A stretch of 64,000 bases of DNA from OLB7 sp966250335 (GCA_966250335.1 CBINGZ010000011.1:66495-130494); one strand, 5' to 3'; positions 44,197 through 52,673 are shown, numbered from the stretch's first letter. Numbers and translations: made by a program. Notes: generated by a model not told the origin, from the sequence alone.

Positions 44197-45125
44197 TGGA
44201 GGGAGCCCGGAACATCTCCTCCGTTCTCGTGATCGTCGGGCCGACGGCGGCGGGGAAGACGAGGCTGGCGCTGGAGCTGGCGACCCGTCTTCCCGGCGTG
44301 GAGATCGTCTCGGCCGACTCGCGGCAGATCTACAGGGGGCTCGACATCGGCACGGCGAAGCCGACCGCGGCGGAGCTGAAGGCGGTTCCCCACCACATGA
44401 TCGACATTATCAACCCCGATGCGATCTATTCGGCCGGCCGGTTCGCCGACGACGCGCGGCCGGTCATCGATGAAATATCGGGACGAGGTGGGATTCCGAT
44501 CGTGGTGGGAGGTTCCGGGTTCTACGTGCAGGCGTTGTTCGCGGGGCTCGGCGCGCCGCCGGCCGATCCGGCCGTCTACGCCGGGCTGGAGCGGGAGGCC
44601 GCCGAATCGGGGTACGATGCGCTCTACCGACGGCTTCAGGAGGTCGATCCCGAGGCTGCCGCGGCGCATTCACCGCACAACCACGTCAAGACGCTGCGCG
44701 CTCTCGCCTGCCATATCGGAACGGGACGTCCCTACAGCTCCTTTGCCGGAGAGTCGGCGCTCGGGGGGTGGGATCGCTCCCCTCTCTATATCGGAATAGC
44801 TCCCGATCGCGGCGACCTCTACGCCAGGATCAACGCCCGGGTCGGGGAGATGATGGAGGAAGGGCTGATCGCGGAAACCGAGGCGCTCCTTGCCCGAGGC
44901 TGGCGGCCCGACGATCCGGGGATGAAGACGGTAGGCTACCGGGAGGTCGTACGGTATCTGGCCGGCGAGATCCCACGCGAGACGATGGAATCCGATATCC
45001 GCCAGGCGACCCGTCGATACGCCAAGCGCCAGATGACCTGGTTCAGAAGGGTCGAGGGGATTCGATGGATGGAACGTCCCGATACCGATCGGGCGCTGGA
45101 GATCATCCTTCGGCATCGTTCATGA
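44196..45125 (+). CDS. miaA: tRNA dimethylallyltransferase
   Basis: The ATG at 44196 overlaps the pcm stop by 1 nt and gives a 309-aa protein. P-loop GPTAAGKT (15-22), SADSRQIYRGLDIGTAKPT and HHMIDI are family hallmarks; the C-terminal YAKRQMTWFRR segment binds tRNA. It adds a dimethylallyl group to A37 of tRNAs reading UNN codons, which include the tRNA-Ser(UGA) in this window. A longer in-frame start at 44124 lies inside pcm and is rejected. Confidence 0.95.
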   Translation: MEGARNISSVLVIVGPTAAGKTRLALELATRLPGVEIVSADSRQIYRGLDIGTAKPTAAELKAVPHHMIDIINPDAIYSAGRFADDARPVIDEISGRGGIPIVVGGSGFYVQALFAGLGAPPADPAVYAGLEREAAESGYDALYRRLQEVDPEAAAAHSPHNHVKTLRALACHIGTGRPYSSFAGESALGGWDRSPLYIGIAPDRGDLYARINARVGEMMEEGLIAETEALLARGWRPDDPGMKTVGYREVVRYLAGEIPRETMESDIRQATRRYAKRQMTWFRRVEGIRWMERPDTDRALEIILRHRS

Positions 45126-45161
45126 CAATGCTTCGTCGAACCCTTATGGGCAGTCAATAAA

Positions 45162-45195
45162 AAAGCGGGGAAGATCGTACGATCTTCCCCGCTTT
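45162..45195. terminator. Perfect 34-nt palindromic bidirectional terminator
   Basis: AAAGCGGGGAAGATCGT is followed directly by its exact reverse complement. Flanking A-runs (AATAAA before) give U-tracts on the minus transcript. It separates convergent miaA and the four-TM gene. Confidence 0.85.
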
Positions 45196-45227
45196 CCGTT
45201 TGTTCGTCATCGAGACCGAGAGAGAGC

Positions 45228-46409
45228 TTACCGCTCGATCTGCTTGCTGCCGCCGAACATCTGCGACATGGCGTCGTCGATCTTCTGGCGGATGACCTTC
45301 TCGGTGATCTCGCGGCTGGTTTCGGCCGTGATATACTCGGCCACGGCGCGCTGGGCGACCTGGATGATATACTCACGGTTGGCGCCGGTGAGGGCGTCGG
45401 CCATCCGCTGCAGGTTGTCGGTCTGGCGCTGGATGTAGTCGACCATCGAGGCGAGATCGCGCTGCTGCTGCTGCGAGGTGCGGACCAGGTTGATCAGCTC
45501 GTACTTCTGACCCTCGGAGCTCTCCTCCAGGTTGCGGATCAGCTTGTCCATACGCTGCTCCTCTTCGGTGTAGAAGAGGGTGACGGCCAGAAGCGTGAGG
45601 AGCGTGAACTCCAGCGAGATGGCCGCGAGCAGGATCGACGGCTGGGTCGGCGGAATGAACTTCAGACCGCGGATACCGATAACCACGATAAGGATGGCGG
45701 CGCCGCCGTAGGCGAAGCCCTGGACGTTGTTCGAGTACTTCTCGGAGAAGTGGCGGGTCATGTAGAGACGGACGCCCTTCGTCCAGATCAGCTTGTTCCG
45801 CTTCCACTTGTTGGCGTTGCGGACATCCTCGATTTCGTTGACGATGACCGGACCGAACTCCTTGGCGATCGGCGTGAGATCCTCACGCGAGTTGGCCGCG
45901 GTGATCCGCTCGATCTCCTCGCGGGAGATCTTGTCGCCGGTCTGCTCGTCGATACGATCGATGGTGTTGTCGATCTCACGCTCGATCTTGTTGGAGACGT
46001 ATCCCACGGGAGCCGGGAGCATCGCGGTGATGATCACCGCCATGATGAACCCGAAGAAGACGGAGAAGACGCCGAATGTGAGCCACGGGTTGATGACGAT
46101 CGGGGCCTCGCCGAGACCTTCCGACTTCACGATCCACTCGCCGGAGCTCTTGGCATAGCCTTCCTCGCCCGACTCTTCGGAGTGCTTGTGCTCCTTGCTG
46201 GTCATGTCGAGGATGAACTCATCGGTCACGATGTGATAGGGATCGGGGGCGTGCTGCGCCTCTGCCGGGGCGAACAGATTGATCATCGCCGTGTTGAACC
46301 CCGGGCGGATCACGAAGGTCTGGAACGCGTAGGTCGCGAAGACCAGGATCCCCAGAAAGAGCAGTCCCTGCAGCGGATTGCCCTTATACTTTTGATTGTT
46401 GCTGCTCAT
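45228..46409 (-). CDS. Unrecognised four-TM protein with coiled-coil C-terminus, 393 aa
   Basis: Helices are predicted at about 13-34, 109-131, 231-248 and 258-280. Between the first two lies a periplasmic-type loop (His- and Glu-rich, KEHKHSEESGEEG) of 75 residues. Between TM2 and TM3 lies a charged 100-residue helical loop. After TM4 (LFYTEEE) comes a coiled coil (about 281-345) and a helical tail (EYIIQVAQRAVAEYITAETSREITEKVI). The plan is vaguely like a membrane scaffold or chemoreceptor without the receptor domain, but no family is recognised. A structured RNA with a promoter precedes it. Confidence 0.75.
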   Translation of the reverse strand: MSSNNQKYKGNPLQGLLFLGILVFATYAFQTFVIRPGFNTAMINLFAPAEAQHAPDPYHIVTDEFILDMTSKEHKHSEESGEEGYAKSSGEWIVKSEGLGEAPIVINPWLTFGVFSVFFGFIMAVIITAMLPAPVGYVSNKIEREIDNTIDRIDEQTGDKISREEIERITAANSREDLTPIAKEFGPVIVNEIEDVRNANKWKRNKLIWTKGVRLYMTRHFSEKYSNNVQGFAYGGAAILIVVIGIRGLKFIPPTQPSILLAAISLEFTLLTLLAVTLFYTEEEQRMDKLIRNLEESSEGQKYELINLVRTSQQQQRDLASMVDYIQRQTDNLQRMADALTGANREYIIQVAQRAVAEYITAETSREITEKVIRQKIDDAMSQMFGGSKQIER

Positions 46410-46565
46410 ATAGCGTGTTCCCTCGGTTTAATGCGGATAACGGCCTAGAAAATGCGCGTCCAGCTATACGCTGACGATGGCGCGACGAGAAGTTGTAGAG
46501 AAGTGACCGGGCGTTGTAGGTAAGGATAGCAGATGTACCACGTACGAGCTGTTGTATACCTGAGA

Positions 46566-46690
46566 GGCGTAAGGAGACCGTATTTTCCGCCGGGGGGCTG
46601 CGGCTTCCTCACGAGGACTTGAAAATACAGCGGTCAACCCGGTCGGGCAACAAGGAGGTTGCCCTCTGGTCTAGGCGATTACGCTGATAG
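46566..46690 (-). ncRNA. Candidate structured RNA or long 5' leader, three-way junction
   Basis: On the minus strand an outer helix pairs GCGTAA (46684-46679) with TTACGC (46572-46567) and is supported by AGACC/GGTCT. Two inner arms follow: GGGCAAC-CTCCTT-GTTGCCC (46664-46645), a perfect 7-bp hairpin whose loop carries an anti-Shine-Dalgarno-like CTCCTT, and TATTTTC/GAAAATA (46627-46621 with 46587-46581). A -7 box TATATTTG lies 7 nt before the fold begins. It may be a leader of the four-TM gene (start 46409) or a separate RNA. I recognise no known family; 4.5S, 6S and tmRNA do not fit well. Confidence 0.5.
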
Positions 46691-46696
46691 GGTGTA

Positions 46697-46704
46697 CAAA
46701 TATA
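46697..46704 (-). promoter_or_regulatory. -7 box TATATTTG of the structured RNA / four-TM gene
   Basis: A perfect match to TAnnTTTG on the minus strand. The implied start near 46690 coincides with the 5' edge of the predicted RNA fold, which supports both calls. The -33 element is poor. Confidence 0.6.
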
Positions 46705-46948
46705 TGCATTTCATCGCGCGACATTTAGCGTTCCGCCGATCGGGGAGAAAAAAAATATGCGTGGGCGCCGTTTTGCTCCCCCGGCGCCCTCTCTTGCCGA
46801 CCCTTCCTGCCGCCATACGAGCCGTCGGCGCTTTCGGAGACGTTCCATCCGTCGCGCGTAGTGTCCCTCTGCGCGGACCCCGGCCGCGGCTGTCGCGCGG
46901 GAGGGGCGATTCCGGAAAAAGTTCGCTGTTTCCAACAACAAAAACGGC
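46705..46948. other. Intergenic, no gene supported
   Basis: Between two divergent promoters. Frames here (for example 46711-46941 minus and 46659-46991 plus) are Arg-, Gly- and Ala-rich and look like noise. No repeats or RNAs noticed. Confidence 0.6.
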
Positions 46949-46979
46949 TTTGATTCTTCTACAGGTCAGAATATATTTG
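46949..46979 (+). promoter_or_regulatory. Promoter of ssb: TTTG-N19-TATATTTG
   Basis: TTTG (46949-46952) and TATATTTG (46972-46979) are spaced by exactly 19 bp, matching both elements of the Bacteroidota primary-sigma consensus. The predicted start is near 46986, leaving a 65-nt leader. Confidence 0.8.
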
Positions 46980-46986
46980 ATGTCAC

Positions 46987-47019
46987 TATGACTACATATA
47001 ATCAGTTTATGTAGTTATA
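46987..47019. promoter_or_regulatory. Inverted repeat in the ssb leader, possible operator
   Basis: TATGACTACATA (46987-46998) and TATGTAGTTATA (47008-47019) form a 12-bp inverted repeat with one mismatch and a 9-bp spacer, right at the predicted transcription start. It could be an operator or an RNA hairpin. No LexA-type box was recognised. Confidence 0.5.
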
Positions 47020-47052
47020 ACAAACCTATATCACCACAGGAGTATAGAGCCA

Positions 47053-47544
47053 ATGGCACGCGGATTGAACAAGGTCATGCTCATCGGGCACATCCAGCCG
47101 AACGACCCGGAGCTGCGTTATACACAGAACGGCCAGGCGGTCTGCACCTTCAAGATCGTCACGGACGAAAGCTACAAGGATCGTGAAGGGAACACGGTGG
47201 AACGCGCCGAATGGCATCATATCGTCTTCTGGGGAAAGCCGGGAGAGATCATCAGCCAGTACATGAAGAAGGGACGCCAGATCTTCGTCGAAGGACGGAT
47301 CCAGAGCCGCAAGTACGAGGACAAGGAGGGGCAGACCCGGTATATCACCGAGATCGTCGGCTCCGACTTCGCCTTCCTCGACGGCGGTCGCGGCGGCGAC
47401 GGTGACCAGATGGGAGGCGGGCAGATGGGGGGTGGACAGGTGGGCGGAGGACGTTCCTCCGGCTCGCAGCAGGGGAACGAGGGAGTCTTCTCGAACTCCT
47501 CGTCCTCGTCGTCGTCGGTTGCCGATGACGACCTGCCGTTCTAG
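47053..47544 (+). CDS. ssb: Single-stranded DNA-binding protein
   Basis: This 163-aa protein has the OB fold at about 1-111 (NKVMLIGHIQPNDPELRYT, EWHHIVFWGKPGEI, YTEIVG-type strands), a Gly/Gln/Ser-rich flexible linker (about 112-155) and the acidic tip DDDLPF that binds partner proteins including RecO. AGGAG precedes the ATG by about 10 nt. The Bacteroidota-type promoter and inverted repeat upstream suggest regulation. A terminator follows. Confidence 0.95.
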   Translation: MARGLNKVMLIGHIQPNDPELRYTQNGQAVCTFKIVTDESYKDREGNTVERAEWHHIVFWGKPGEIISQYMKKGRQIFVEGRIQSRKYEDKEGQTRYITEIVGSDFAFLDGGRGGDGDQMGGGQMGGGQVGGGRSSGSQQGNEGVFSNSSSSSSSVADDDLPF

Positions 47545-47588
47545 ATCGATCGAGGCTGTATCGCCGGGCTCCAGAGCCCCGGCCGACG

Positions 47589-47624
47589 GTAGCTCCGGAA
47601 CGTAACCGGAGCTACTGCTGTTTT
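47589..47624 (+). terminator. Intrinsic terminator after ssb
   Basis: A 10-bp perfect stem GTAGCTCCGG/CCGGAGCTAC with a 7-nt loop is followed by TGCTGTTTTC. Confidence 0.85.
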
Positions 47625-47728
47625 CGGAAGAGTCCCGCGCCTTCGAGCGGTTATGGTTCCGGCCGACGGTTGTCTTGGTCCGGGGCCCCGAAGGGCTGTC
47701 TGACGGTTTCATTCAAGCAGGACATCTC

Positions 47729-48676
47729 ATGACATCAACCAAGTCTCAGGAGATTCGTGTAGGGCTCGTGTCGGTCGTGGCAGTCCTCGTGCTGATCGTG
47801 GGGATTCTGTGGGGGAAGCGTATCGGATTCGGTGTTGATACCAGACATATCGTGATGGAGTTCCCCAACTCCAACGGCGTCGAGGTGGGAACCGTCGTGA
47901 CGCTCAACGGAGTCCGCAAGGGGAGCATCACCTCGGTGCAGACCGAGGCCGATCATGTGAGGATGGAGGCGCTGATCGATCCCTCCGTCCCTCTCCGTTC
48001 CGACGCGTCGGCCCATATCCAGATGCTGGAACTCACCGGCGGAAAGAAGGTCGAGCTGGAGACCGGCGCCGCTTCCGCACCCCTCGCCGCGAACACGACG
48101 ATACCTGGTGTGGTGGAAGGGGATTTCAGCACGCTGATGGCCGCCGCCGGCGATCTGACGGTCGACGCGAAGCAGCTCTTTCACCGCCTTGATTCCACGA
48201 TCACTCTGGTGACCGATATCATCGGCACCGAGGAGTTCCGGACCAATGTCCGCATCTCGCTCGCCAACATCGAGGATATCAGCACCAACACCCGCGAGCT
48301 GATCGTCAAGAGTCGTCCCAGGATCGAGCGGCTTCTCGCCAGCGCCAACGAGCTCACGACCGACCTGCAGGGGATCGTCTCCCGTACGTCGCCGAAGATC
48401 GATCAGCTCTTCGCCACCATCGACGCCACCGCGGACGACGCCCGCGGAGCGATCGGCTCCGCCAAGGGGACGATCGAACGCGCCGATGCCCTCCTGGTCA
48501 GACTCGACAGGCTGGCATCCGAGATCGAGACGGGAGAGGGGATCGTGACGAAGATCATCTACGACAAACAGTTCGCCGACGAGATCGACCGGACCCTGAA
48601 AAGCGCGAAGGAACTGGTCGAGCAGATCAAGCGCTACGGCATCAACGCCAACGTCTCGCTCGGCCCCAAACCGTGA
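47729..48676 (+). CDS. MCE/MlaD family protein
   Basis: The start at 47729 (AGGA upstream) gives a 315-aa protein with one N-terminal helix (about 9-29), an MCE domain (about 36-115, MEFPNSNGVEVGTVVTLNGVRKGSITSV) and a long amphipathic helical tail (about 130-300) with repeated Thr/Asp/Leu patterns. MCE proteins form hexameric rings in the periplasm that carry lipids between membranes. The usual neighbours MlaE and MlaF are not here, so the partner ATPase is elsewhere or absent. Confidence 0.88.
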   Translation: MTSTKSQEIRVGLVSVVAVLVLIVGILWGKRIGFGVDTRHIVMEFPNSNGVEVGTVVTLNGVRKGSITSVQTEADHVRMEALIDPSVPLRSDASAHIQMLELTGGKKVELETGAASAPLAANTTIPGVVEGDFSTLMAAAGDLTVDAKQLFHRLDSTITLVTDIIGTEEFRTNVRISLANIEDISTNTRELIVKSRPRIERLLASANELTTDLQGIVSRTSPKIDQLFATIDATADDARGAIGSAKGTIERADALLVRLDRLASEIETGEGIVTKIIYDKQFADEIDRTLKSAKELVEQIKRYGINANVSLGPKP

Positions 48677-48699
48677 TCCGATCGCATTCGAGCAAGAAC

Positions 48700-48735
48700 A
48701 AAGGAAGGGAGATCCTCAGGGATCTCCCTTCCTTT
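48700..48735. terminator. Strong bidirectional terminator
   Basis: A 16-bp perfect stem AAAGGAAGGGAGATCC/GGATCTCCCTTCCTTT with a 4-nt loop TCAG is followed by TATAT. It separates the MCE gene from a convergent aminotransferase gene. Confidence 0.92.
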
Positions 48736-48785
48736 TATATCGCATCTTCAACCGGGGCCTGAATCCCGGGGCCGGGCCCCGGCTC

Positions 48786-49994
48786 CTACTCCGCCAGCTC
48801 CCTCAGCCCGCGGCTCAACCGCGCCACTCCCTCAACAATATCCTCCTCCGAGCAGGAATAGGAGAGCCTGAGCGACGTATCGTCTCCGAACGCCGATCCC
48901 GGAACCGTCGCCACGTGATGATTCCTCAGGAGGTGGGCGGAGACGGCTCCGCTGTTCGACGCCTTTTCCGAGAAATAGCGGTCGATCTTCATGAAGATGT
49001 AGAAGGCGCCGTCCGGGTGGGGGAATTCGATCTCCGGGACGGAGCCGAGCAGATCGACGATCAGATTCCGTCGCCGCTCGAAGGCGGCGACCATCCGCTC
49101 CACGTCGGCGGTGCCGCCGGTGAGGGCGGCGAGCGCCGCACGCTGGCTGATCGAGCTGATATTGGAGGTCATCTGGCTCTGAATCCTGGCCGCGGCCGCC
49201 ACCACATCCTCCGGACCGCACATATATCCCACTCTCCAGCCGGTCATCGAGAACGCCTTGGAGACCCCGTTGACGGTGACCGCCAGATCGCGCAGTTCCG
49301 GCATGGAGCCGATCGAGAGATGCTCGTTGCCGTCGTAGACGATCTTCTCGTAGAGCTCGTCGGAGACGACGTAGATCCCCGCGTCGGCGATCGCCCGCCC
49401 GATGTCGCGCAGTTCATCGGGAGTATACATCACCCCGGTGGGGTTCGAGGGGGAGTTGAGAATGATCCCCCTGGTGCGGGGACCGATCGCCGCGCGGACC
49501 TGCGAGGCGGTGATCTTGTAGCCGGTGTCGACGCTCGTCTGCAGCAGCACCGGCGTTCCCATCGCCAGCTTGACCACGTCGGGATAGCTCGTCCAGTAGG
49601 GGGAGGGGATCAGGATCTCATCCCCTTCGTCGACGACGGCGCTCAGGGCGTTGAAGATCGCATGCTTGCCGCCGCCGGTGACCAGCACCTGGTTCGGGGT
49701 GACGTTGATCCCGTTGTCGCGCGCGAACTTGTCGGCGACCGCCTGGCGCAGCTCCGGGATCCCCGCGGCCTGCGTGTACTTGGTGAAGTTCGCCTCGATC
49801 GCCGCGACGGCAGCCTGCTTGATATGATCGGGTGTGGGGAAATCGGGCTCGCCGGTGGCGAGGGAAACGACGTGGATTCCATCGGCCTGCATCCGTTTCG
49901 CCTCGGCGGCGATCGCCAGCGTCGTGGCTTCGGCGATGGAACGTGCGCGCAGGGAGATCCTGCGTGATGTATCGGGAGGTTCGGGTATGCTCAT
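48786..49994 (-). CDS. aspC: Class I aspartate-type aminotransferase
   Basis: This 402-aa PLP enzyme has the fold-type I set: SLATGEPDFPTP (45-56), GGKHAIFNAL, SPSNPTG (181-187) and the PLP-binding Lys246 in GVSKAFSMTGWRVGY. The family includes bacterial aspartate and aromatic aminotransferases of the Ib group, transferring amino groups between aspartate and 2-oxoglutarate. The promoter -7 box ends only 4 nt before the ATG, suggesting a nearly leaderless message. Confidence 0.92.
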   Translation of the reverse strand: MSIPEPPDTSRRISLRARSIAEATTLAIAAEAKRMQADGIHVVSLATGEPDFPTPDHIKQAAVAAIEANFTKYTQAAGIPELRQAVADKFARDNGINVTPNQVLVTGGGKHAIFNALSAVVDEGDEILIPSPYWTSYPDVVKLAMGTPVLLQTSVDTGYKITASQVRAAIGPRTRGIILNSPSNPTGVMYTPDELRDIGRAIADAGIYVVSDELYEKIVYDGNEHLSIGSMPELRDLAVTVNGVSKAFSMTGWRVGYMCGPEDVVAAAARIQSQMTSNISSISQRAALAALTGGTADVERMVAAFERRRNLIVDLLGSVPEIEFPHPDGAFYIFMKIDRYFSEKASNSGAVSAHLLRNHHVATVPGSAFGDDTSLRLSYSCSEEDIVEGVARLSRGLRELAE

Positions 49995-49998
49995 CGGG

Positions 49999-50029
49999 CA
50001 AATCTAACCAGAATTCGGCTTGCCGGAAA
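49999..50029 (-). promoter_or_regulatory. Promoter of the aminotransferase gene: TTTC-N19-TAGATTTG
   Basis: TAGATTTG matches TAnnTTTG; TTTC 19 bp upstream is one base from TTTG. The predicted start falls at or within a few nt of the ATG at 49994. Confidence 0.65.
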
Positions 50030-50096
50030 CCCATCCGCGCCGTGCCGCAAGACTTTCGGGAAAAGGATCGCGACGATTCTCTCCCCCTGAAACGAA

Positions 50097-50129
50097 CGAT
50101 GGGGCCCGGCGCGTTGACGGACCCCATCG
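50097..50129. terminator. Hairpin after the TonB-dependent receptor gene
   Basis: CGATGGGGCCCG pairs with CGGACCCCATCG with one mismatch, 33 bp beyond the receptor stop. It is the likely terminator for the receptor transcript. Confidence 0.65.
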
Positions 50130-50162
50130 GATACATATCACATTGCGAACAAACCCGCCGGC

Positions 50163-52673
50163 TCAGATTCCGACGTCGATCCGCAGAGCGAGCATCCGCG
50201 GCTGGCCGAAATGCGTCCCGCCGAAGCTCGACTCGAACTTGTAGAGATACCTGGTGTCGAGGATGTTGGTCGCCGTCAGGGTGAGCCTGCCGTGCAGACC
50301 GGAGGCCCCTCTGTACTCGTAGCCGGCGGCCAGATCGAAGACCGCGTGCGGCGCCACCGACTTGTCGGGCGAGCCCGGCTCCTCGCTCTCCAGCGAGAGA
50401 AGGTCGATCACTTCATCCGAATAGCCTCTGTTCTTCAGCTCGATACGCGATGCTTCCGGGTCGAGCCCCACGCCGTTCCGATCGGCGAGGTCGAACGGCA
50501 GACCCGAATCGAACCGTCCCCCCAGAATTCCGAAGAAGCCGCTGGAGTGATCGTACTTCAGGTTCATGACCGCCGTCAGAATCTGGTTATGCTCGGTTGG
50601 GAAGATATCCTCGCCGGCGAAGGGATGGGAGTAGTTCTTTCCCTCCTCACCCAGAATCAGACCGGCGGCGACGGGGGAGGAGCCATCCTCCGGCTTCATG
50701 CCGATCGCCACGCCGCTGGAGATCGCGAGGAATCCTGAGAGGTTGTTCCATCCGTGCAGATCGGCGCGGAGTTCACCCCCGGCGACCAGCCCCTGCTTCA
50801 GATTGATCGGGAAGATGATGCCGGAGTTGCCGAGCTCGGCCTTCACGATGAAGTCGTCGATCAGCTTGCCGTAGCCGGCGAAGTCGAGGGTGACGAACTC
50901 GTTCAGTCTGTAGAGCGCGCCGATCTCCAGGTCGTGAGCCTTCTCGCTCCGTACACGGGTCGGCGTCGTTCCCTGCTCGGCGCCGGTCAGCGTCCGCGCC
51001 TCGTCCGAACTGGAGACGAGGATGTTCTCGATCGGCGCCTGCATCACCCGGCGGCTGTAGCTGGCGCGGAGCACCAGGTCGTCGTTCCAGGCGTAGGCCG
51101 CGGCGGCGCGGGGGGAGATCGACGTCTCCTGTTCGAAGAGATCGAACATGTCGAACCGGATCCCCGCGTTGATCGTCCACTGGTCGAACTGCACGCGATC
51201 CTCGACATATCCGGAATATCGCTTTCCGTCCATTTCATCGTTCACGAGGAAGGGGGCGCCTCCCTGGGTGATATCGTAGGGGCGGTAGCGGAGATCTCCT
51301 CCGGAGACGTTCGGATCGGAGAGGGCGGGGTTGACCACGGCGAAGGTAAAGAACTCCTTCAGCGGGTAGACCTCGCCGCCGACGCCGGCATGGAGCGTGT
51401 TGTCGGCGTTGAACCAGTCGGTTTTCGTGGTGAACTCCACCTGGCCGCCGGTGGCTCCGTTCGAGCGGTCGGCGCCGATGAAGAACTTCTCGTTCTGCGA
51501 TACGGCGAGGGTCGAATCCTGGGCGTTCCCGATCCGCATCAGCCCGCCGCTCGTCGTCTCGGCGGAGGCGTGGCGCCGATATCCCAGGACGCTCAGCACC
51601 GAGTTCTCGCCGAGCGTCGCGTTCAATCGCGCTCCGACCATATAATCCTTCATATCCTGCTGCTGGTCCTGCGGAACGGCGACGATCCTCGAGTTGGGGA
51701 CCGAGAAGGTCGTCGTGTTGTAGCCGCCGAGGACCGTCAGGTCGATCTGCTCGGTGATGATCGCGTTGATCTTTCCGAAGTAGTGCCGCGACTCACCCTG
51801 GTCGTGGATCGGATCGCCGAGCGCGATCGGGTCGAGATAGCGGTCCGACTCGCTCCCGCTGACCGAGAAGAAGCCGGCGACCCGCCCGCCGAGATTTCCC
51901 CCCATCTCCACCGAGAGATCCTTCGTCGCGAACGACCCGTAGCCGGCCGAGGCGCTCATGAAGTAGGGAGCATCGAATCCCGATTTTGTCGTGAGCGCCA
52001 GCACGCCGGCCGCCGCCACGCCGTACTCCGCGTTCAGCCCGCCGGTCTGGACGTTCACCGACTTGATCAGATCGGCGTCGAAGAGGCTGGAGTAGACCCG
52101 TGTGAGGTTGGAGGTGACCGGTATCCCGTCGATCACGTACTGAAGGTGCGCGTCCTCGCCGCGGATATGGAGCCGTCCATCCTCATCCGGAACCACCCCC
52201 GGCGTGCTCTTCAGGATCGCCTCGATCTTCTGCCCGCCGTTGATCACGGGGAGATCGGCGATCGCCGCCGCCGTGTAGAGCTTGGAGGTTCCGCTCCTGG
52301 AGCGGTCGAGCTCCGTTCGGGAGGTCTGCACGATCACCTCCGGCGCCGTATACGCCCTGATCGAATCGAAGACGATACGGACGGGAGCCGCCGAGACGAC
52401 GTTGACGACCCTGGCGGCGATCATCACGGAGTCGAGCAGAAGATCGACACGATAACGGGCGAACGGGACTTCATGGAAAATGAAATCCCCGTCGGACCTG
52501 ACGGGGACTGTTTCGATGGCGGCGTCGGTGGAGATCTCGACGATCCGTGCGCTGATCTCTCCGGAAAGGGTCTTATCGCGCAACGATCCGATGATCGTGC
52601 CGGTCGACTGCTGCGCGTGCGCGGCAAGCGGAGCCGCAACCAGCAGAAGAAGGGGGAGAAGAGGTGCCTTCAT
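50163..52673 (-). CDS. TonB-dependent outer-membrane receptor with N-terminal CarboxypepD_reg domain
   Basis: The start at 52673 gives an 836-aa protein: signal peptide (1-20, LAAHA), a carboxypeptidase-regulatory-like domain (about 24-105), the plug domain with LPVINGGQKIEAIL, YVIDGIPVTSNL and LNAEYGVAAAGVLALTTKSG (about 120-235), and a large beta-barrel ending LRIDVGI. This order is typical of SusC-like or other Bacteroidota-type receptors for ligands that cannot pass porins. The cargo is not predictable; no SusD partner is nearby. Frames starting further upstream (52985) overlap dnaE and are rejected. Confidence 0.9.
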   Translation of the reverse strand: MKAPLLPLLLLVAAPLAAHAQQSTGTIIGSLRDKTLSGEISARIVEISTDAAIETVPVRSDGDFIFHEVPFARYRVDLLLDSVMIAARVVNVVSAAPVRIVFDSIRAYTAPEVIVQTSRTELDRSRSGTSKLYTAAAIADLPVINGGQKIEAILKSTPGVVPDEDGRLHIRGEDAHLQYVIDGIPVTSNLTRVYSSLFDADLIKSVNVQTGGLNAEYGVAAAGVLALTTKSGFDAPYFMSASAGYGSFATKDLSVEMGGNLGGRVAGFFSVSGSESDRYLDPIALGDPIHDQGESRHYFGKINAIITEQIDLTVLGGYNTTTFSVPNSRIVAVPQDQQQDMKDYMVGARLNATLGENSVLSVLGYRRHASAETTSGGLMRIGNAQDSTLAVSQNEKFFIGADRSNGATGGQVEFTTKTDWFNADNTLHAGVGGEVYPLKEFFTFAVVNPALSDPNVSGGDLRYRPYDITQGGAPFLVNDEMDGKRYSGYVEDRVQFDQWTINAGIRFDMFDLFEQETSISPRAAAAYAWNDDLVLRASYSRRVMQAPIENILVSSSDEARTLTGAEQGTTPTRVRSEKAHDLEIGALYRLNEFVTLDFAGYGKLIDDFIVKAELGNSGIIFPINLKQGLVAGGELRADLHGWNNLSGFLAISSGVAIGMKPEDGSSPVAAGLILGEEGKNYSHPFAGEDIFPTEHNQILTAVMNLKYDHSSGFFGILGGRFDSGLPFDLADRNGVGLDPEASRIELKNRGYSDEVIDLLSLESEEPGSPDKSVAPHAVFDLAAGYEYRGASGLHGRLTLTATNILDTRYLYKFESSFGGTHFGQPRMLALRIDVGI

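Noticed and set aside
46566..46690. 4.5S signal recognition particle RNA or 6S RNA
   Set aside because: A GGAAGC...GCAGCC stretch recalls the 4.5S core, but the tetraloop, the internal loops and the overall hairpin are wrong. No 6S-type central bubble is seen.
46659..46991. Possible 110-codon gene upstream of ssb
   Set aside because: It is Arg/Pro/Leu-rich without a ribosome-binding site or homology pattern, and overlaps the structured RNA and the ssb promoter.
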